A DNA stretch of 8,409 nt from Bacteroidales bacterium (GCA_012798745.1 JAAZMQ010000011.1:1-8409), one strand, 5' to 3'; counted from the stretch's first letter, positions 1-7,623 are shown. Numbers and translations: made by a program. The notes: generated by a model not told the origin, from the sequence alone.

Positions 1-5
1 CGGAA

Positions 6-13
6 CAAAAGTA
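6..13 (-). promoter_or_regulatory. Candidate outward -7 box on the minus strand (TACTTTTG)
   Basis: The left arm of the inverted repeat reads TACTTTTG on the minus strand, the mirror image of the box at 47-54. It could drive a gene located to the left of the window, or it may only reflect the symmetry of the repeat. No matching -33 element is visible, and no gene on that side can be seen. Confidence 0.25.
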
Positions 14-46
14 CGAATTTTCGGGGAATAACCGCCGAAAAATTCG

Positions 47-54
47 TACTTTTG
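47..54 (+). promoter_or_regulatory. Candidate -7 box (TACTTTTG) for the helicase gene
   Basis: TACTTTTG is an exact match to the Bacteroides housekeeping -7 consensus TAnnTTTG. It ends 5 bases before the ATG at 60, so transcription would start at or very near the start codon and give a leaderless or almost leaderless mRNA. No ribosome binding site is visible between the box and the ATG, which agrees with this. No TTTG -33 element is seen 19-21 bases upstream, where the sequence is part of the inverted repeat centre. Confidence 0.45.
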
Positions 55-59
55 TCATT

Positions 60-2384
60 ATGGAATCGTCTGACAAAAATACTTTGATCGAATTACTCGC
101 TCAATTGAATGCGGCTCAACAAAAAGCCGTCGAATTTTGTGATGGGCCGTCGCTTGTTATAGCCGGTGCGGGCTCGGGGAAGACTCGAGTGCTTACCTAT
201 AAAATAGCTTATTTATTGGAACAGGGCCTTCCTCCTTATTATATTCTTGCTCTTACGTTTACCAATAAGGCTGCGCGAGAGATGAAGTCGCGTATTGCCG
301 GTCTTGTGGGGGAAAAGAAAGCTCGTCAAGTATGGATGGGTACGTTTCATTCTATTTTTTCGCGTATTTTACGCAACGAAGCTGAAATCATCGGTTTCGA
401 TTCCAATTTTACGATTTTTGATGCGTCTGATTCGCATAACCTCGTCAAACTGATCATAAAAGATATGAATTTGGATGATAAAGTATATCGTCCCGGCAAC
501 GTGCATCATCGCATTTCGAAGGCAAAAAATAGTCTGATAACTCCTCAAATGTATGAACGAAATGCAGAGCTTGTGGAGTATGATCGTAGGATAAAACAAC
601 CCCTGACTTTTGAAATTTATCGTCGATACCAAGAGCGTTTGCGGTCAGGAAATAGTATGGATTTTGATGATCTCCTAATGTATACCAATATTCTTTTTCG
701 GGATTATCCCCATGTGTTGGAGAATTATCGGAATCGCTTTCAGTATATTTTAGTGGATGAATATCAGGATACGAATTTTGCTCAACATCTCATCGTAAAG
801 CAATTAGGAGAAGTGCATCGTCGTGTGTTTGTGGTAGGCGATGATGCGCAAAGTATCTATTCGTTTCGTGGTGCGAATATCGATAATATCTTGAAATTTA
901 AATCTTTCTATCCCGAAGCACGCATATTTAAGCTCGAGCAAAATTACCGTTCGACCCAAAATATCGTGAATGCGGCCAATAGCCTAATCAAAAAAAATGT
1001 AGGACAAATTTTTAAAAATGTTTTTTCTAAACAGGAAGAGGGAGAAAAGATTGAGGTGATTAGTGCTTTTTCTGATTTTGAAGAAGGATTGATTGTTGCT
1101 AATAAAATTGCTCGTATGCGCTATGAAGACCATGTCTCATACGGCGATTTTGCTATTCTTTACCGCACCAATGCACAGTCGCGTATATTTGAAGAAGCGT
1201 TGCGTAAGAAAAATATTCCTTATCGAATTTACGGCGGTCTTTCTTTTTATCAGCGCAAAGAGATTAAAGACATCATTGGTTATTTTCGGTTGATTGTTAA
1301 TCCGCAGGATGAGGAAGCTTTTCGAAGGGTTATCAATTATCCGGCTCGTGGCATCGGCAATGTTACTGTCAGCAAGATCTCGAATGCAGTACAATCGTAT
1401 AATACAAGCATGTGGGAAGTGCTTTCTGAACCATTGAAATACAACTTAAATGTGAATTCCGGGATGTTGAAAAAACTATCTCATTTTCATGCATTAATTA
1501 GCGATTTAATCGAACAAAACGAAAAGCTGAATGCCTTTGAACTGGCGCAACAGGTAATTAAAAAAACAGGTATTGCTACCGAAACTTATCGTGATATGAC
1601 ACCCGAAGGAATGAGTCGCGCGGAAAACATTCAGGAATTGTTGAATGCTATGAATATATTTGTTACTCAGCGACAGGAGGAGGGTAATGATAATATTAGT
1701 TTGTCAGACTTTTTGTCGGAAGTTTCGCTTCTGACCGATCAGGACACCGATAGCGATTCAGATTCAGAAAGGGTAACGCTTATGACGGTGCATTCGGCCA
1801 AGGGATTGGAGTTCGATCATGTTTTTGTGGTGGGAATGGAAGAGGATCTTTTTCCTGTAGTAATGGCAAAAAACGAGATGCAGGGTTTAGAAGAAGAGCG
1901 ACGTTTGTTTTATGTGGCTATCACGCGTGCAAAAAAGACGTGCACGCTTACTTATGCCAAGAGCCGCTTTAGAAATGGTCGCGTAATTTCAACACGGGAG
2001 AGTCGATTTCTAAGCGATATCGATCGTAAATTTCTCTTAACGCATGGAGATGCGTTTTCTGATGTTTGTTCGGAACACGAGGATGGTTTTTGGAGCTCAT
2101 TACGCCATCAAAGAAGCGAGATGGCGAACTTAAGAAATCAAAAGCCGGTTTATTCATCACAGCAGGAGAAATTTTCACCTGTAACACAAACTTCATTTCA
2201 GCCGCTGTCAAAAGAAGCCGAGGAACTTTGCGAAGGCGATATCATCGAACACGAACGTTTTGGGCGTGGCGTGGTAAGTGAAATAGAGTCTTCGGGGAAC
2301 GATAAACGAGCATTTGTTGATTTCGATTCTGCAGGGAGAAAACAGCTGTTACTAAAGTTCGCTAAGTTTAAAATCGTGAAATAA
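60..2384 (+). CDS. pcrA: ATP-dependent 3'-5' DNA helicase, UvrD/PcrA family (superfamily 1)
   Basis: This cytoplasmic motor unwinds DNA 3' to 5' using ATP. In this family it serves nucleotide excision repair, mismatch repair, and removal of recombinase or stalled RNA polymerase. All superfamily 1A motifs are present in order: Q motif LNAAQQKAV (16-24), Walker A AGAGSGKT (35-42), TFTNKAAREM (66-75), Walker B region VDEYQDTN (232-239), motif III GDDAQSIYSFRGA (260-272), motif IV LEQNYRST (292-299), motif V TVHSAKGLEF (576-585) and motif VI RRLFYVAITRAKK (614-626). The C-terminus (about 724-773) carries the FGRGVV-type Tudor-like fold that binds RNA polymerase in PcrA/UvrD. At 774 residues it is full length for the family. 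An acidic run (DTDSDSDSE, 562-570) precedes motif V. Two adjacent TAA codons end the gene. PcrA and UvrD are not separable here; the symbol follows the closer motif resemblance. Confidence 0.95.
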   Translation: MESSDKNTLIELLAQLNAAQQKAVEFCDGPSLVIAGAGSGKTRVLTYKIAYLLEQGLPPYYILALTFTNKAAREMKSRIAGLVGEKKARQVWMGTFHSIFSRILRNEAEIIGFDSNFTIFDASDSHNLVKLIIKDMNLDDKVYRPGNVHHRISKAKNSLITPQMYERNAELVEYDRRIKQPLTFEIYRRYQERLRSGNSMDFDDLLMYTNILFRDYPHVLENYRNRFQYILVDEYQDTNFAQHLIVKQLGEVHRRVFVVGDDAQSIYSFRGANIDNILKFKSFYPEARIFKLEQNYRSTQNIVNAANSLIKKNVGQIFKNVFSKQEEGEKIEVISAFSDFEEGLIVANKIARMRYEDHVSYGDFAILYRTNAQSRIFEEALRKKNIPYRIYGGLSFYQRKEIKDIIGYFRLIVNPQDEEAFRRVINYPARGIGNVTVSKISNAVQSYNTSMWEVLSEPLKYNLNVNSGMLKKLSHFHALISDLIEQNEKLNAFELAQQVIKKTGIATETYRDMTPEGMSRAENIQELLNAMNIFVTQRQEEGNDNISLSDFLSEVSLLTDQDTDSDSDSERVTLMTVHSAKGLEFDHVFVVGMEEDLFPVVMAKNEMQGLEEERRLFYVAITRAKKTCTLTYAKSRFRNGRVISTRESRFLSDIDRKFLLTHGDAFSDVCSEHEDGFWSSLRHQRSEMANLRNQKPVYSSQQEKFSPVTQTSFQPLSKEAEELCEGDIIEHERFGRGVVSEIESSGNDKRAFVDFDSAGRKQLLLKFAKFKIVK

Positions 2385-2429
2385 TAAAGCTACAGAAATT
2401 AAGCTAGAGCCGGTTTGTTGCAAAAGTTT

Positions 2430-3599
2430 TTATAAGGCGATCAATGCTTCTTCGAATAGAGTGATTTTTTCTAATCCGTTTTTATTGACGATATACGTAT
2501 TTTCTATTCCGACGGCTCCTATATTTGGAAGAACAAATTTGGGTTCGAGAGCAATTGCCATGCCCGGCTGTAAAGTTTCCTTCGATCGGGATGTCAGTAC
2601 GGGCGGCTCGTTTATTTCCAGTCCCACACCATGTCCGATGAATTTTGCCTGTTGAACGGCTCCCATGAAGTAAGATTCAAGTCGGTTTTCTCTAACTTTT
2701 TTTTCTGCCAATAAATAGAGGTCGGAACAAAGAGTTCCCGGTTTGGCGGTTTCCCAAATTTCGTTATGGATATCAATGGACACCTGATGCGTTTGATAGG
2801 CTATCTTCGGCACCTTTCCAATAGCAAAAGTGCGGGTCATGTCGTCCATATAAGGTCGGTAATTACCTGCCATGTCAACCATAAGGGTAATGCCTTCTTT
2901 CAATAGCGTTCCGTTTGCTCCCAGAGGCAACAGGGGATTGATGCCGCCTCCACCCAATGCATAATCATATGGAGAGGGTATTTGTGCGTTGTCTCCGGCC
3001 AATATGCTCCCCATATAAATATTCATGTTTTCTCCGAATGAACGAAAAATTCCTAAGGAACCTGCTTTTCGCATGATGTATTCCAGTTCGATCTGAAAAT
3101 CAATATCGGTCATTCCTTGTCGGTATATAGAAGGAATTTGGGAATAGACTTCGGCATGAATTTTTGCACTTTCGCGTATCTGGTTGAGTTCAAAGTCTGA
3201 TTTGATAGCGCGCATTTCGCGCAATTTTTGTGAAATATTGGCAATTATCGGCATGCTTAATGCCGTTTGCAAACGAATGACTGAGGTATACGACAAAGTG
3301 TCGGCTTCCAGAAGCAGACGCCGGGGAAGGGGAAGATTATAGTGGTTGAGCATGTTGGGAATTTGTTCCGGTTTGCGGATATATGCGACGCGATGCCCCT
3401 TGATTCCTATCGGACGTTTGATGAAGAGAAAAGGATCACTTTCAGGTAAAATATAAAGATAGCCGTCAAAAATAAAATCGTTCAGATAAAATTGATTGAC
3501 GGAACTTGTGATTATACAAGCATCGGCTTGTTGTTCAATAATAACTTGTTGAACTTTTTGCAGTCGAGTTGTTAATTCTTCCTTAGGCGTCGAAATCAT
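2430..3599 (-). CDS. M24 family (pita-bread fold) aminopeptidase P/prolidase-like protein
   Basis: The protein has an N-terminal creatinase-type domain (about 1-130) followed by a C-terminal M24 domain, with no signal peptide, so it is probably cytoplasmic. In the 389-residue form starting at 3599, all five metal ligands of the family are visible: Asp242 (VDMAG), Asp253 (DDMTRT), His323 (GHGVG), Glu352 (ALEPKF) and Glu366 (GIENTY). Relatives remove or cleave X-Pro residues with two Mn or Co ions. Unusually, two conserved non-ligand active-site histidines are missing: the usual HExP reads NEPP (Asn330), and no His occurs in the 40 residues before Asp242. The longer frame could begin at 3635 (401 residues), but an exact -7 box lies inside that extension, so I prefer the ATG at 3599. 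The gene is convergent with the helicase gene (45 bp apart) and divergent from the response regulator. The exact substrate is unknown. Confidence 0.88.
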   Translation of the reverse strand: MISTPKEELTTRLQKVQQVIIEQQADACIITSSVNQFYLNDFIFDGYLYILPESDPFLFIKRPIGIKGHRVAYIRKPEQIPNMLNHYNLPLPRRLLLEADTLSYTSVIRLQTALSMPIIANISQKLREMRAIKSDFELNQIRESAKIHAEVYSQIPSIYRQGMTDIDFQIELEYIMRKAGSLGIFRSFGENMNIYMGSILAGDNAQIPSPYDYALGGGGINPLLPLGANGTLLKEGITLMVDMAGNYRPYMDDMTRTFAIGKVPKIAYQTHQVSIDIHNEIWETAKPGTLCSDLYLLAEKKVRENRLESYFMGAVQQAKFIGHGVGLEINEPPVLTSRSKETLQPGMAIALEPKFVLPNIGAVGIENTYIVNKNGLEKITLFEEALIAL

Positions 3600-3613
3600 C
3601 GTGTTTTTATTTT

Positions 3614-3621
3614 CAAAGGTA
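3614..3621 (-). promoter_or_regulatory. -7 box (TACCTTTG) for the M24 peptidase gene; decides its start
   Basis: On the minus strand, positions 3621 to 3614 read TACCTTTG, an exact TAnnTTTG match. Transcription would start about 6-8 bases downstream, near 3607, leaving a leader of only about 8 bases before the ATG at 3599. The box lies between the two possible starts (3635 and 3599), so this promoter cannot serve the longer protein. The -33 region is weak (TGCG in place of TTTG at a 21-base spacer). Confidence 0.5.
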
Positions 3622-3660
3622 ATGATAAATCCCATTTTCTAACGCATTATTTTGCATCGT

Positions 3661-3693
3661 TTTGTGAATTTCAGGATAAAAGCATTATTTTTG
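3661..3693 (+). promoter_or_regulatory. Bacteroides-type promoter for the response regulator gene
   Basis: TTTG (3661-3664) and TATTTTTG (3686-3693) match the -33 and -7 elements exactly, with a 21-base spacer that falls in the accepted range. The predicted transcript starts near 3700, giving a 5' leader of about 60 bases before the ATG at 3763. This is the best promoter in the window and suggests that the regulator is made constitutively by the housekeeping sigma factor. Confidence 0.65.
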
Positions 3694-3746
3694 TTTAGTA
3701 GAAAATGGAATTATTGTTACAGATAGTTATTCATTTAGCAGATAGC

Positions 3747-3753
3747 AGAAGGA
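3747..3753 (+). promoter_or_regulatory. Ribosome binding site AGAAGGA of the response regulator gene
   Basis: AGAAGGA lies 9 bases before the ATG at 3763. It is the clearest Shine-Dalgarno-like sequence in the window and supports this start codon. Confidence 0.6.
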
Positions 3754-3762
3754 CCGGATCCG

Positions 3763-5133
3763 ATGAAGGGAAAAATACTCATAGTGGAAGATGATACAGC
3801 ATTTGGAAAGATGATGCAAAAATGGTTTGAACGTAACGATTTTTCAGTTCACTGGTGTACGGACATAAAATCGGCTCAGGAAGCTCTTACTCGAAAAGCA
3901 TATGATGTTGTACTTTCTGACTTGCGTTTACCTGATGGCGATGGCATCATGCTTTTGCAGTGGATGAAAGATCGAAAAATAGATACACCTGTGATTATCC
4001 TTACAGGATATGGTGAAGTACAGACCGCCGTGTCAGCCATTAAACTGGGTGCTTTTGACTTTTTGGAAAAACCCGTGAATCCCTCTGTATTAAAACAAAA
4101 AATAGACAGTGTTTTTCAGTATGCCCACGAAGAAAAAAAAGAGTCGGACAAAATAAGCCGCAAGAAAACAAATCACGTAGAAACAGTCAAATCTTCTTTG
4201 ATCCCTTCTATTGTAAAAGGGAAAAGTCCTTTATTACAAGAAATGTACGAATATATTGCGTTGGTTGCTCCTACGCCGATGTCGGTGATGATTTTAGGGG
4301 AAAGTGGTACAGGGAAAGAATACGTAGCACGAATGATTCATGAACAGAGTACTCGTGCGAGGGGACCGTTTGTTGCGGTGGATTGCGGTGGTTTGTCAAT
4401 GGAACTTGCACCGAGCGAATTGTTTGGGCATAAAAAAGGATCTTTCACTTCTGCGTTGGAAGATAAGACCGGTTTTTTTGTTGAGGCGGAGGGCGGCACC
4501 TTGTTTCTCGATGAAGTGGGAAATTTACCTTATGGTGTGCAAATGCAATTGCTCAGAACATTACAGGAAAAGAGAATCAGACCGGTTGGCTCTATGACTG
4601 ATGTGGATGTAGATGTACGTATTGTGGCTGCTACAAACGAGGATCTCGGAAAAGCCATTTTGGACGGTAAATTCAGAGAAGATTTATACCATCGGTTAAA
4701 TGAGTTTACGATAAAAGTGCCCCCTTTACGAGAATATCCGGAAGATATTCCTCTGTATGCTGCTCATTTTATTAAAGAGGCGAATATCGAACTCGAACGC
4801 GAGATTCAATCCATTTCTTCTGAAGCATTGCAACAGTTAAAGTGTTATTCATGGCCTGGTAATTTACGGGAACTGCGCAATGTGATACGCCGGACTGTGT
4901 TGTTTACAACAGGCGATACCATTACGACAGTGAATCTTCCTTCCAAGGAAGAGGAGACAAGGAAAGAAATTGAAAAAGAAATGGGCTTGACGATGAATGC
5001 CGATGAGGAAAAAGAAAGAATTGTACGCGCTTTAAAAAAAGCAAACGGGAATAAATCATTAGCTGCCCGGTTGCTTCAGATTGACCGAAAAACTCTTTAT
5101 AACAAGATTCGTTTATATAATTTAGATTTATGA
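3763..5133 (+). CDS. NtrC-family sigma-54-dependent-type response regulator
   Basis: This 456-residue cytoplasmic transcription activator has three domains. The receiver (about 3-118) shows the acidic pair Asp10/Asp11, phospho-acceptor Asp53 (LSDLRLPDG), Thr81 and Lys103 (EKP). The AAA+ sigma-54 activator domain (about 150-390) shows Walker A GESGTGKE (179-186), Walker B FLDE (248-251), sensor I ATNEDL (290-295), arginine-finger region FREDLYHRL (304-312) and WPGNLREL (364-371). A Fis-type helix-turn-helix (about 417-453) ends in KTLYNKI. The sigma-54 contact loop reads GSFTSA (226-231) instead of GAFTGA: Phe and Thr are kept, but two small residues are changed to Ser. The receiver should accept phosphate from His745 of the hybrid kinase encoded tail to tail with it. 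The two frames overlap by 6 bp, and the TGA stop here is a Ser codon of the kinase on the other strand. Targets are not shown by the sequence; repeats at 7813-7865 are a candidate site. Confidence 0.95.
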   Translation: MKGKILIVEDDTAFGKMMQKWFERNDFSVHWCTDIKSAQEALTRKAYDVVLSDLRLPDGDGIMLLQWMKDRKIDTPVIILTGYGEVQTAVSAIKLGAFDFLEKPVNPSVLKQKIDSVFQYAHEEKKESDKISRKKTNHVETVKSSLIPSIVKGKSPLLQEMYEYIALVAPTPMSVMILGESGTGKEYVARMIHEQSTRARGPFVAVDCGGLSMELAPSELFGHKKGSFTSALEDKTGFFVEAEGGTLFLDEVGNLPYGVQMQLLRTLQEKRIRPVGSMTDVDVDVRIVAATNEDLGKAILDGKFREDLYHRLNEFTIKVPPLREYPEDIPLYAAHFIKEANIELEREIQSISSEALQQLKCYSWPGNLRELRNVIRRTVLFTTGDTITTVNLPSKEEETRKEIEKEMGLTMNADEEKERIVRALKKANGNKSLAARLLQIDRKTLYNKIRLYNLDL

Positions 5134-7581
5134 TTTTTTATTTTTCTCCTCTTTCCCCTCTTTCTCATGAGCGAGATATCTTCTATTAATTTCGTTTGCA
5201 AAAAGTTGTAACTCGTGGATAGTTGTCGAGAGTGCCTTTTTCCATTCCGGGAAAGCGGATTCACCTTGGCCACGAAGTTTATCCATTTTTCGTAATACGA
5301 CACATAGATGCTCCGCATTTAACTGGGCAAAAAAAGGATGCATTTTGTGGCATAATTGCTGTGCTCCCTCAAAATTATTTTCTTTAATCATTTTTTCCAA
5401 TTTGTCGGTGTCTTCATAGGTTGATTTTACAAAGCTGGTAAGTATTTCTTTCATTGTTTCTTCGTCGTTGTCGAATAATGAAGACAGAAGCATGAATTGA
5501 TCCGTTAAGTTATCTTTTAATGGTGTTTGTTGTTTTTTTGAAAGAATTGTGAAGAGCTTTTTCATGTTGATGGGTTTAGGAATAAGTCCGTTAAACCCTT
5601 CCGATATTGCTTTTTCTTCAGTGTAATCATCGTGAGCGGTCATTAGCCATACAGGAATATTCGGATTTATGTTTCGGATGAGTTTAAGAATATCTTTGCC
5701 TGTTATATTTTTGAGTTCCATGTCGGTAAACACAATGTCGTAATTCGAAATGTTTGTAATGTATTGATGAATGTTCGCATTGTTATCGCATAATGTTGTT
5801 TGATGTCCCATTTGTTGTAATACTTCTGTTAACATTGTGCCTAGTGCTGCATGATCTTCAAAGATCAGGATGCGATGAGAAACTGGTCCAGTATTTTTGT
5901 AAGGTGTACTTTTGTCCATCGTAATTGTTTCGGTAATCCGTTTCATTGGTAGTGCTACTGTAACACAGGTTCCCTTGTCTTTTTTCGAGTTTATACGGAT
6001 AGTTCCATCGAGTGCTTCGGTAAGTCCTTTTGTCACGTACATTCCGAAACCGCTTCCCTCCGCTTTGAGCGGATTTTGTATCCTCGAAAAAGGTTTAAAA
6101 AGTTCCGGCATATCTTTTTCGTCAATGCCGATGCCGGTGTCGATGATAGTAAAAATTACTTTATCGGTATCGTCCTGTTGTAAGGATAGCTGAACACTTC
6201 CTTCCAACGTATATTTGATAGCATTGGAAAGTAGGTTAGAGAGGATTTGTTTGAGCACGGTGTAATCGGTTTCCACGAAAAAAGGTTTGTCCAGTTGGCT
6301 ATCGAATTCCAATAGCAGATTTTTTGTTTCTGCGAAGGGATAAAACATTCCCATAACTTCTTCCATCAATTCTATCAGATTAAAACGTGAAATATGTAAT
6401 TGCTTCGAATGTTGTTCGAGTCGCGAAAATTCAAGTAGATTGGACAACATGGTTAGGATATATTTTCCTGAATTTTGAGCCGACTGAATTTGTTGTTTTC
6501 TTGCCTCTGATGTTTCATTGGATTTCCATAAATCCATATAACCCATGATAGAAGTAAGAGGTGTTTTTATATCGTGAGACACGGAAAGTAACAATTGGTG
6601 GCGGCTTTTCATGAGTTTTTCTGTGAGTTGTTTTTCCTTTATCAAGTCAATACGCGCTTTTTGCCCTTTGTTTAGATCGTTTGCAATAAGCAAGATAAAA
6701 GCTAATATTAAAAGTAGAGAAAATACACCTGAAGCAACAGAAAAAATAAAAATTCGTTGGGTAAGCCGACTACTCTCTGAAATTCCATTGCGTGCAGTTT
6801 CTATTGTTTCTTGATGGAGCTGTGTAAGCAGTTGTGAGAGTTGAAGCGATATTTCCTGTTCGGAAAAAATGATCTCTTTTACTTGTTTTTCAATTCCTTG
6901 CAGTTGATACGAATAATTCTGCGAAGCTTGTTGAGTGGTTTTTTTCAGATCAGCATATGTTGCTTTATCGACTCCTGATTTTAATGTATCTTTTTCGGTT
7001 GTGGTTATACTTATGGTGGTATCCACAGCAGATTGAGGTTTAAATAAATTTTTCAACCGACTCCAAAAATCTTTTTTCTCCTTGACGACAATGGTTGTGC
7101 TTTGATTTGTTGCAACAACCGATGAATCCATGATGTTTTCTATTTTTCGATCCAATTCTTTCAATGGGTTTTGTCTTTTGAATTGTTTAGCCAATTGAGA
7201 AACGAGAGTATTTTTTTCTCCTAACAATGCATGAATATTTCTAAGCAGCGTGTTTTGACTTTTCGAAAGCGAAATGTTCTGCATTTCAACTATTTGCTTG
7301 GCAATTTCCGCAGAAAGAGAATCGTATTGCTGTTCAAATATCGGGTCAGGGGAGGAAAGATAAGCGTTGGTTATATTCTGAATTTGTTGTATAGAAGATA
7401 TCAGATGATTGGTTTGGGAAAGTATTTGATACGATCGTGCAATTTCCTTTTCCCGTGCATCGATACCTTTCTTCAAGGTATAGGAATAGATAAACACGCC
7501 ACAAAAATAAAGAATTACTACCAAAAATATCAATCCCATTTTTATTCTGATGGTATATTCCGGTGTATTGTTTTTTCTCAT
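5128..7581 (-). CDS. Tripartite hybrid sensor histidine kinase (HisKA-HATPase-REC-Hpt)
   Basis: This 817-residue inner-membrane kinase starts an intramolecular phosphorelay. TM1 (about 14-34) and TM2 (about 277-300) flank a periplasmic region of about 240 residues. The first half of that region is helical and CHASE3-like (AYLSSPDPIFEQQY, 73-86). A Thr/Ser/Lys-rich linker with an amphipathic DFWSRLKNLFKP (171-182) follows, then a second helical segment (about 205-275). Inside the cell come HisKA with His336 (SVSHDIKTPL), the ATPase domain with N box LSNAIKYT (Asn453), G1 DTGIGI (481-486), F box FKPFSR (495-500) and G2 GSGFGM (509-514), a receiver with Asp576, phospho-acceptor Asp620, Thr648 and Lys669, and an Hpt domain (about 695-795) with phospho-His745 (LCHKMHPF). 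The Lys/Glu-rich tail ends opposite the last codons of the response regulator. AAAGAAG lies 8 bases before the ATG. The partner is almost certainly the adjacent NtrC-type regulator; the signal is unknown. The ArcB/BarA-like layout is complete, with no missing catalytic residue. Confidence 0.94.
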   Translation of the reverse strand: MRKNNTPEYTIRIKMGLIFLVVILYFCGVFIYSYTLKKGIDAREKEIARSYQILSQTNHLISSIQQIQNITNAYLSSPDPIFEQQYDSLSAEIAKQIVEMQNISLSKSQNTLLRNIHALLGEKNTLVSQLAKQFKRQNPLKELDRKIENIMDSSVVATNQSTTIVVKEKKDFWSRLKNLFKPQSAVDTTISITTTEKDTLKSGVDKATYADLKKTTQQASQNYSYQLQGIEKQVKEIIFSEQEISLQLSQLLTQLHQETIETARNGISESSRLTQRIFIFSVASGVFSLLLILAFILLIANDLNKGQKARIDLIKEKQLTEKLMKSRHQLLLSVSHDIKTPLTSIMGYMDLWKSNETSEARKQQIQSAQNSGKYILTMLSNLLEFSRLEQHSKQLHISRFNLIELMEEVMGMFYPFAETKNLLLEFDSQLDKPFFVETDYTVLKQILSNLLSNAIKYTLEGSVQLSLQQDDTDKVIFTIIDTGIGIDEKDMPELFKPFSRIQNPLKAEGSGFGMYVTKGLTEALDGTIRINSKKDKGTCVTVALPMKRITETITMDKSTPYKNTGPVSHRILIFEDHAALGTMLTEVLQQMGHQTTLCDNNANIHQYITNISNYDIVFTDMELKNITGKDILKLIRNINPNIPVWLMTAHDDYTEEKAISEGFNGLIPKPINMKKLFTILSKKQQTPLKDNLTDQFMLLSSLFDNDEETMKEILTSFVKSTYEDTDKLEKMIKENNFEGAQQLCHKMHPFFAQLNAEHLCVVLRKMDKLRGQGESAFPEWKKALSTTIHELQLFANEINRRYLAHEKEGKEEKNKKS

Positions 7582-7589
7582 GTTTAAGA

Positions 7590-7596
7590 CTTCTTT
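7590..7596 (-). promoter_or_regulatory. Ribosome binding site AAAGAAG of the hybrid kinase gene
   Basis: On the minus strand AAAGAAG ends 8 bases before the ATG at 7581, a suitable distance for a purine-rich ribosome binding site. It supports this start codon. Confidence 0.4.
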
Positions 7597-7623
7597 AAAG
7601 ATGCTTTTTTACCTATTCTTTTT

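Larger units (their letters stand above)
5..55. repeat. Near-perfect inverted repeat upstream of the helicase gene
   Basis: The left arm (5-24) and right arm (35-55) are reverse complements over 20 of 21 positions, the only difference being one extra A/T in the right arm. The 10-base centre can close further through GG/CC pairs around an AATAA loop. The repeat ends 4 bases before the helicase ATG. Each arm contains TACTTTTG reading outward, which matches the Bacteroides -7 box. It could be a symmetric divergent promoter/operator, or a hairpin ending a transcript from outside the window. There is no clean T-run after either arm, so I favour the regulatory reading. Confidence 0.8.

Noticed and set aside
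5..55. Rho-independent terminator of a gene left of the window
   Set aside because: The stem is strong, but neither arm is followed by a clean T-run, and the repeat lies directly against a start codon with outward -7 boxes. It cannot be fully excluded without the upstream sequence.
2385..2429. Shared terminator between the convergent helicase and peptidase genes
   Set aside because: Only short, weak complementary stretches are present in the 45-bp gap; no stable G+C stem with a T-run is visible.
3600..3635. N-terminal 12-residue extension of the M24 peptidase (start at 3635)
   Set aside because: An exact -7 box lies within it and there is no ribosome binding site before 3635, so the ATG at 3599 is preferred.
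5097..5318. 73-codon minus-strand frame spanning the kinase/regulator junction
   Set aside because: It overlaps the kinase C-terminus in another frame and runs into the regulator gene. Its Arg/Lys-rich composition is what A+T-rich shadow frames give.
7231..7587. 118-codon open frame on the plus strand
   Set aside because: It lies wholly opposite the kinase N-terminus, has no ribosome binding site, and reads as a shadow of the kinase codons. The other frames inside the large genes were dismissed for the same reason.
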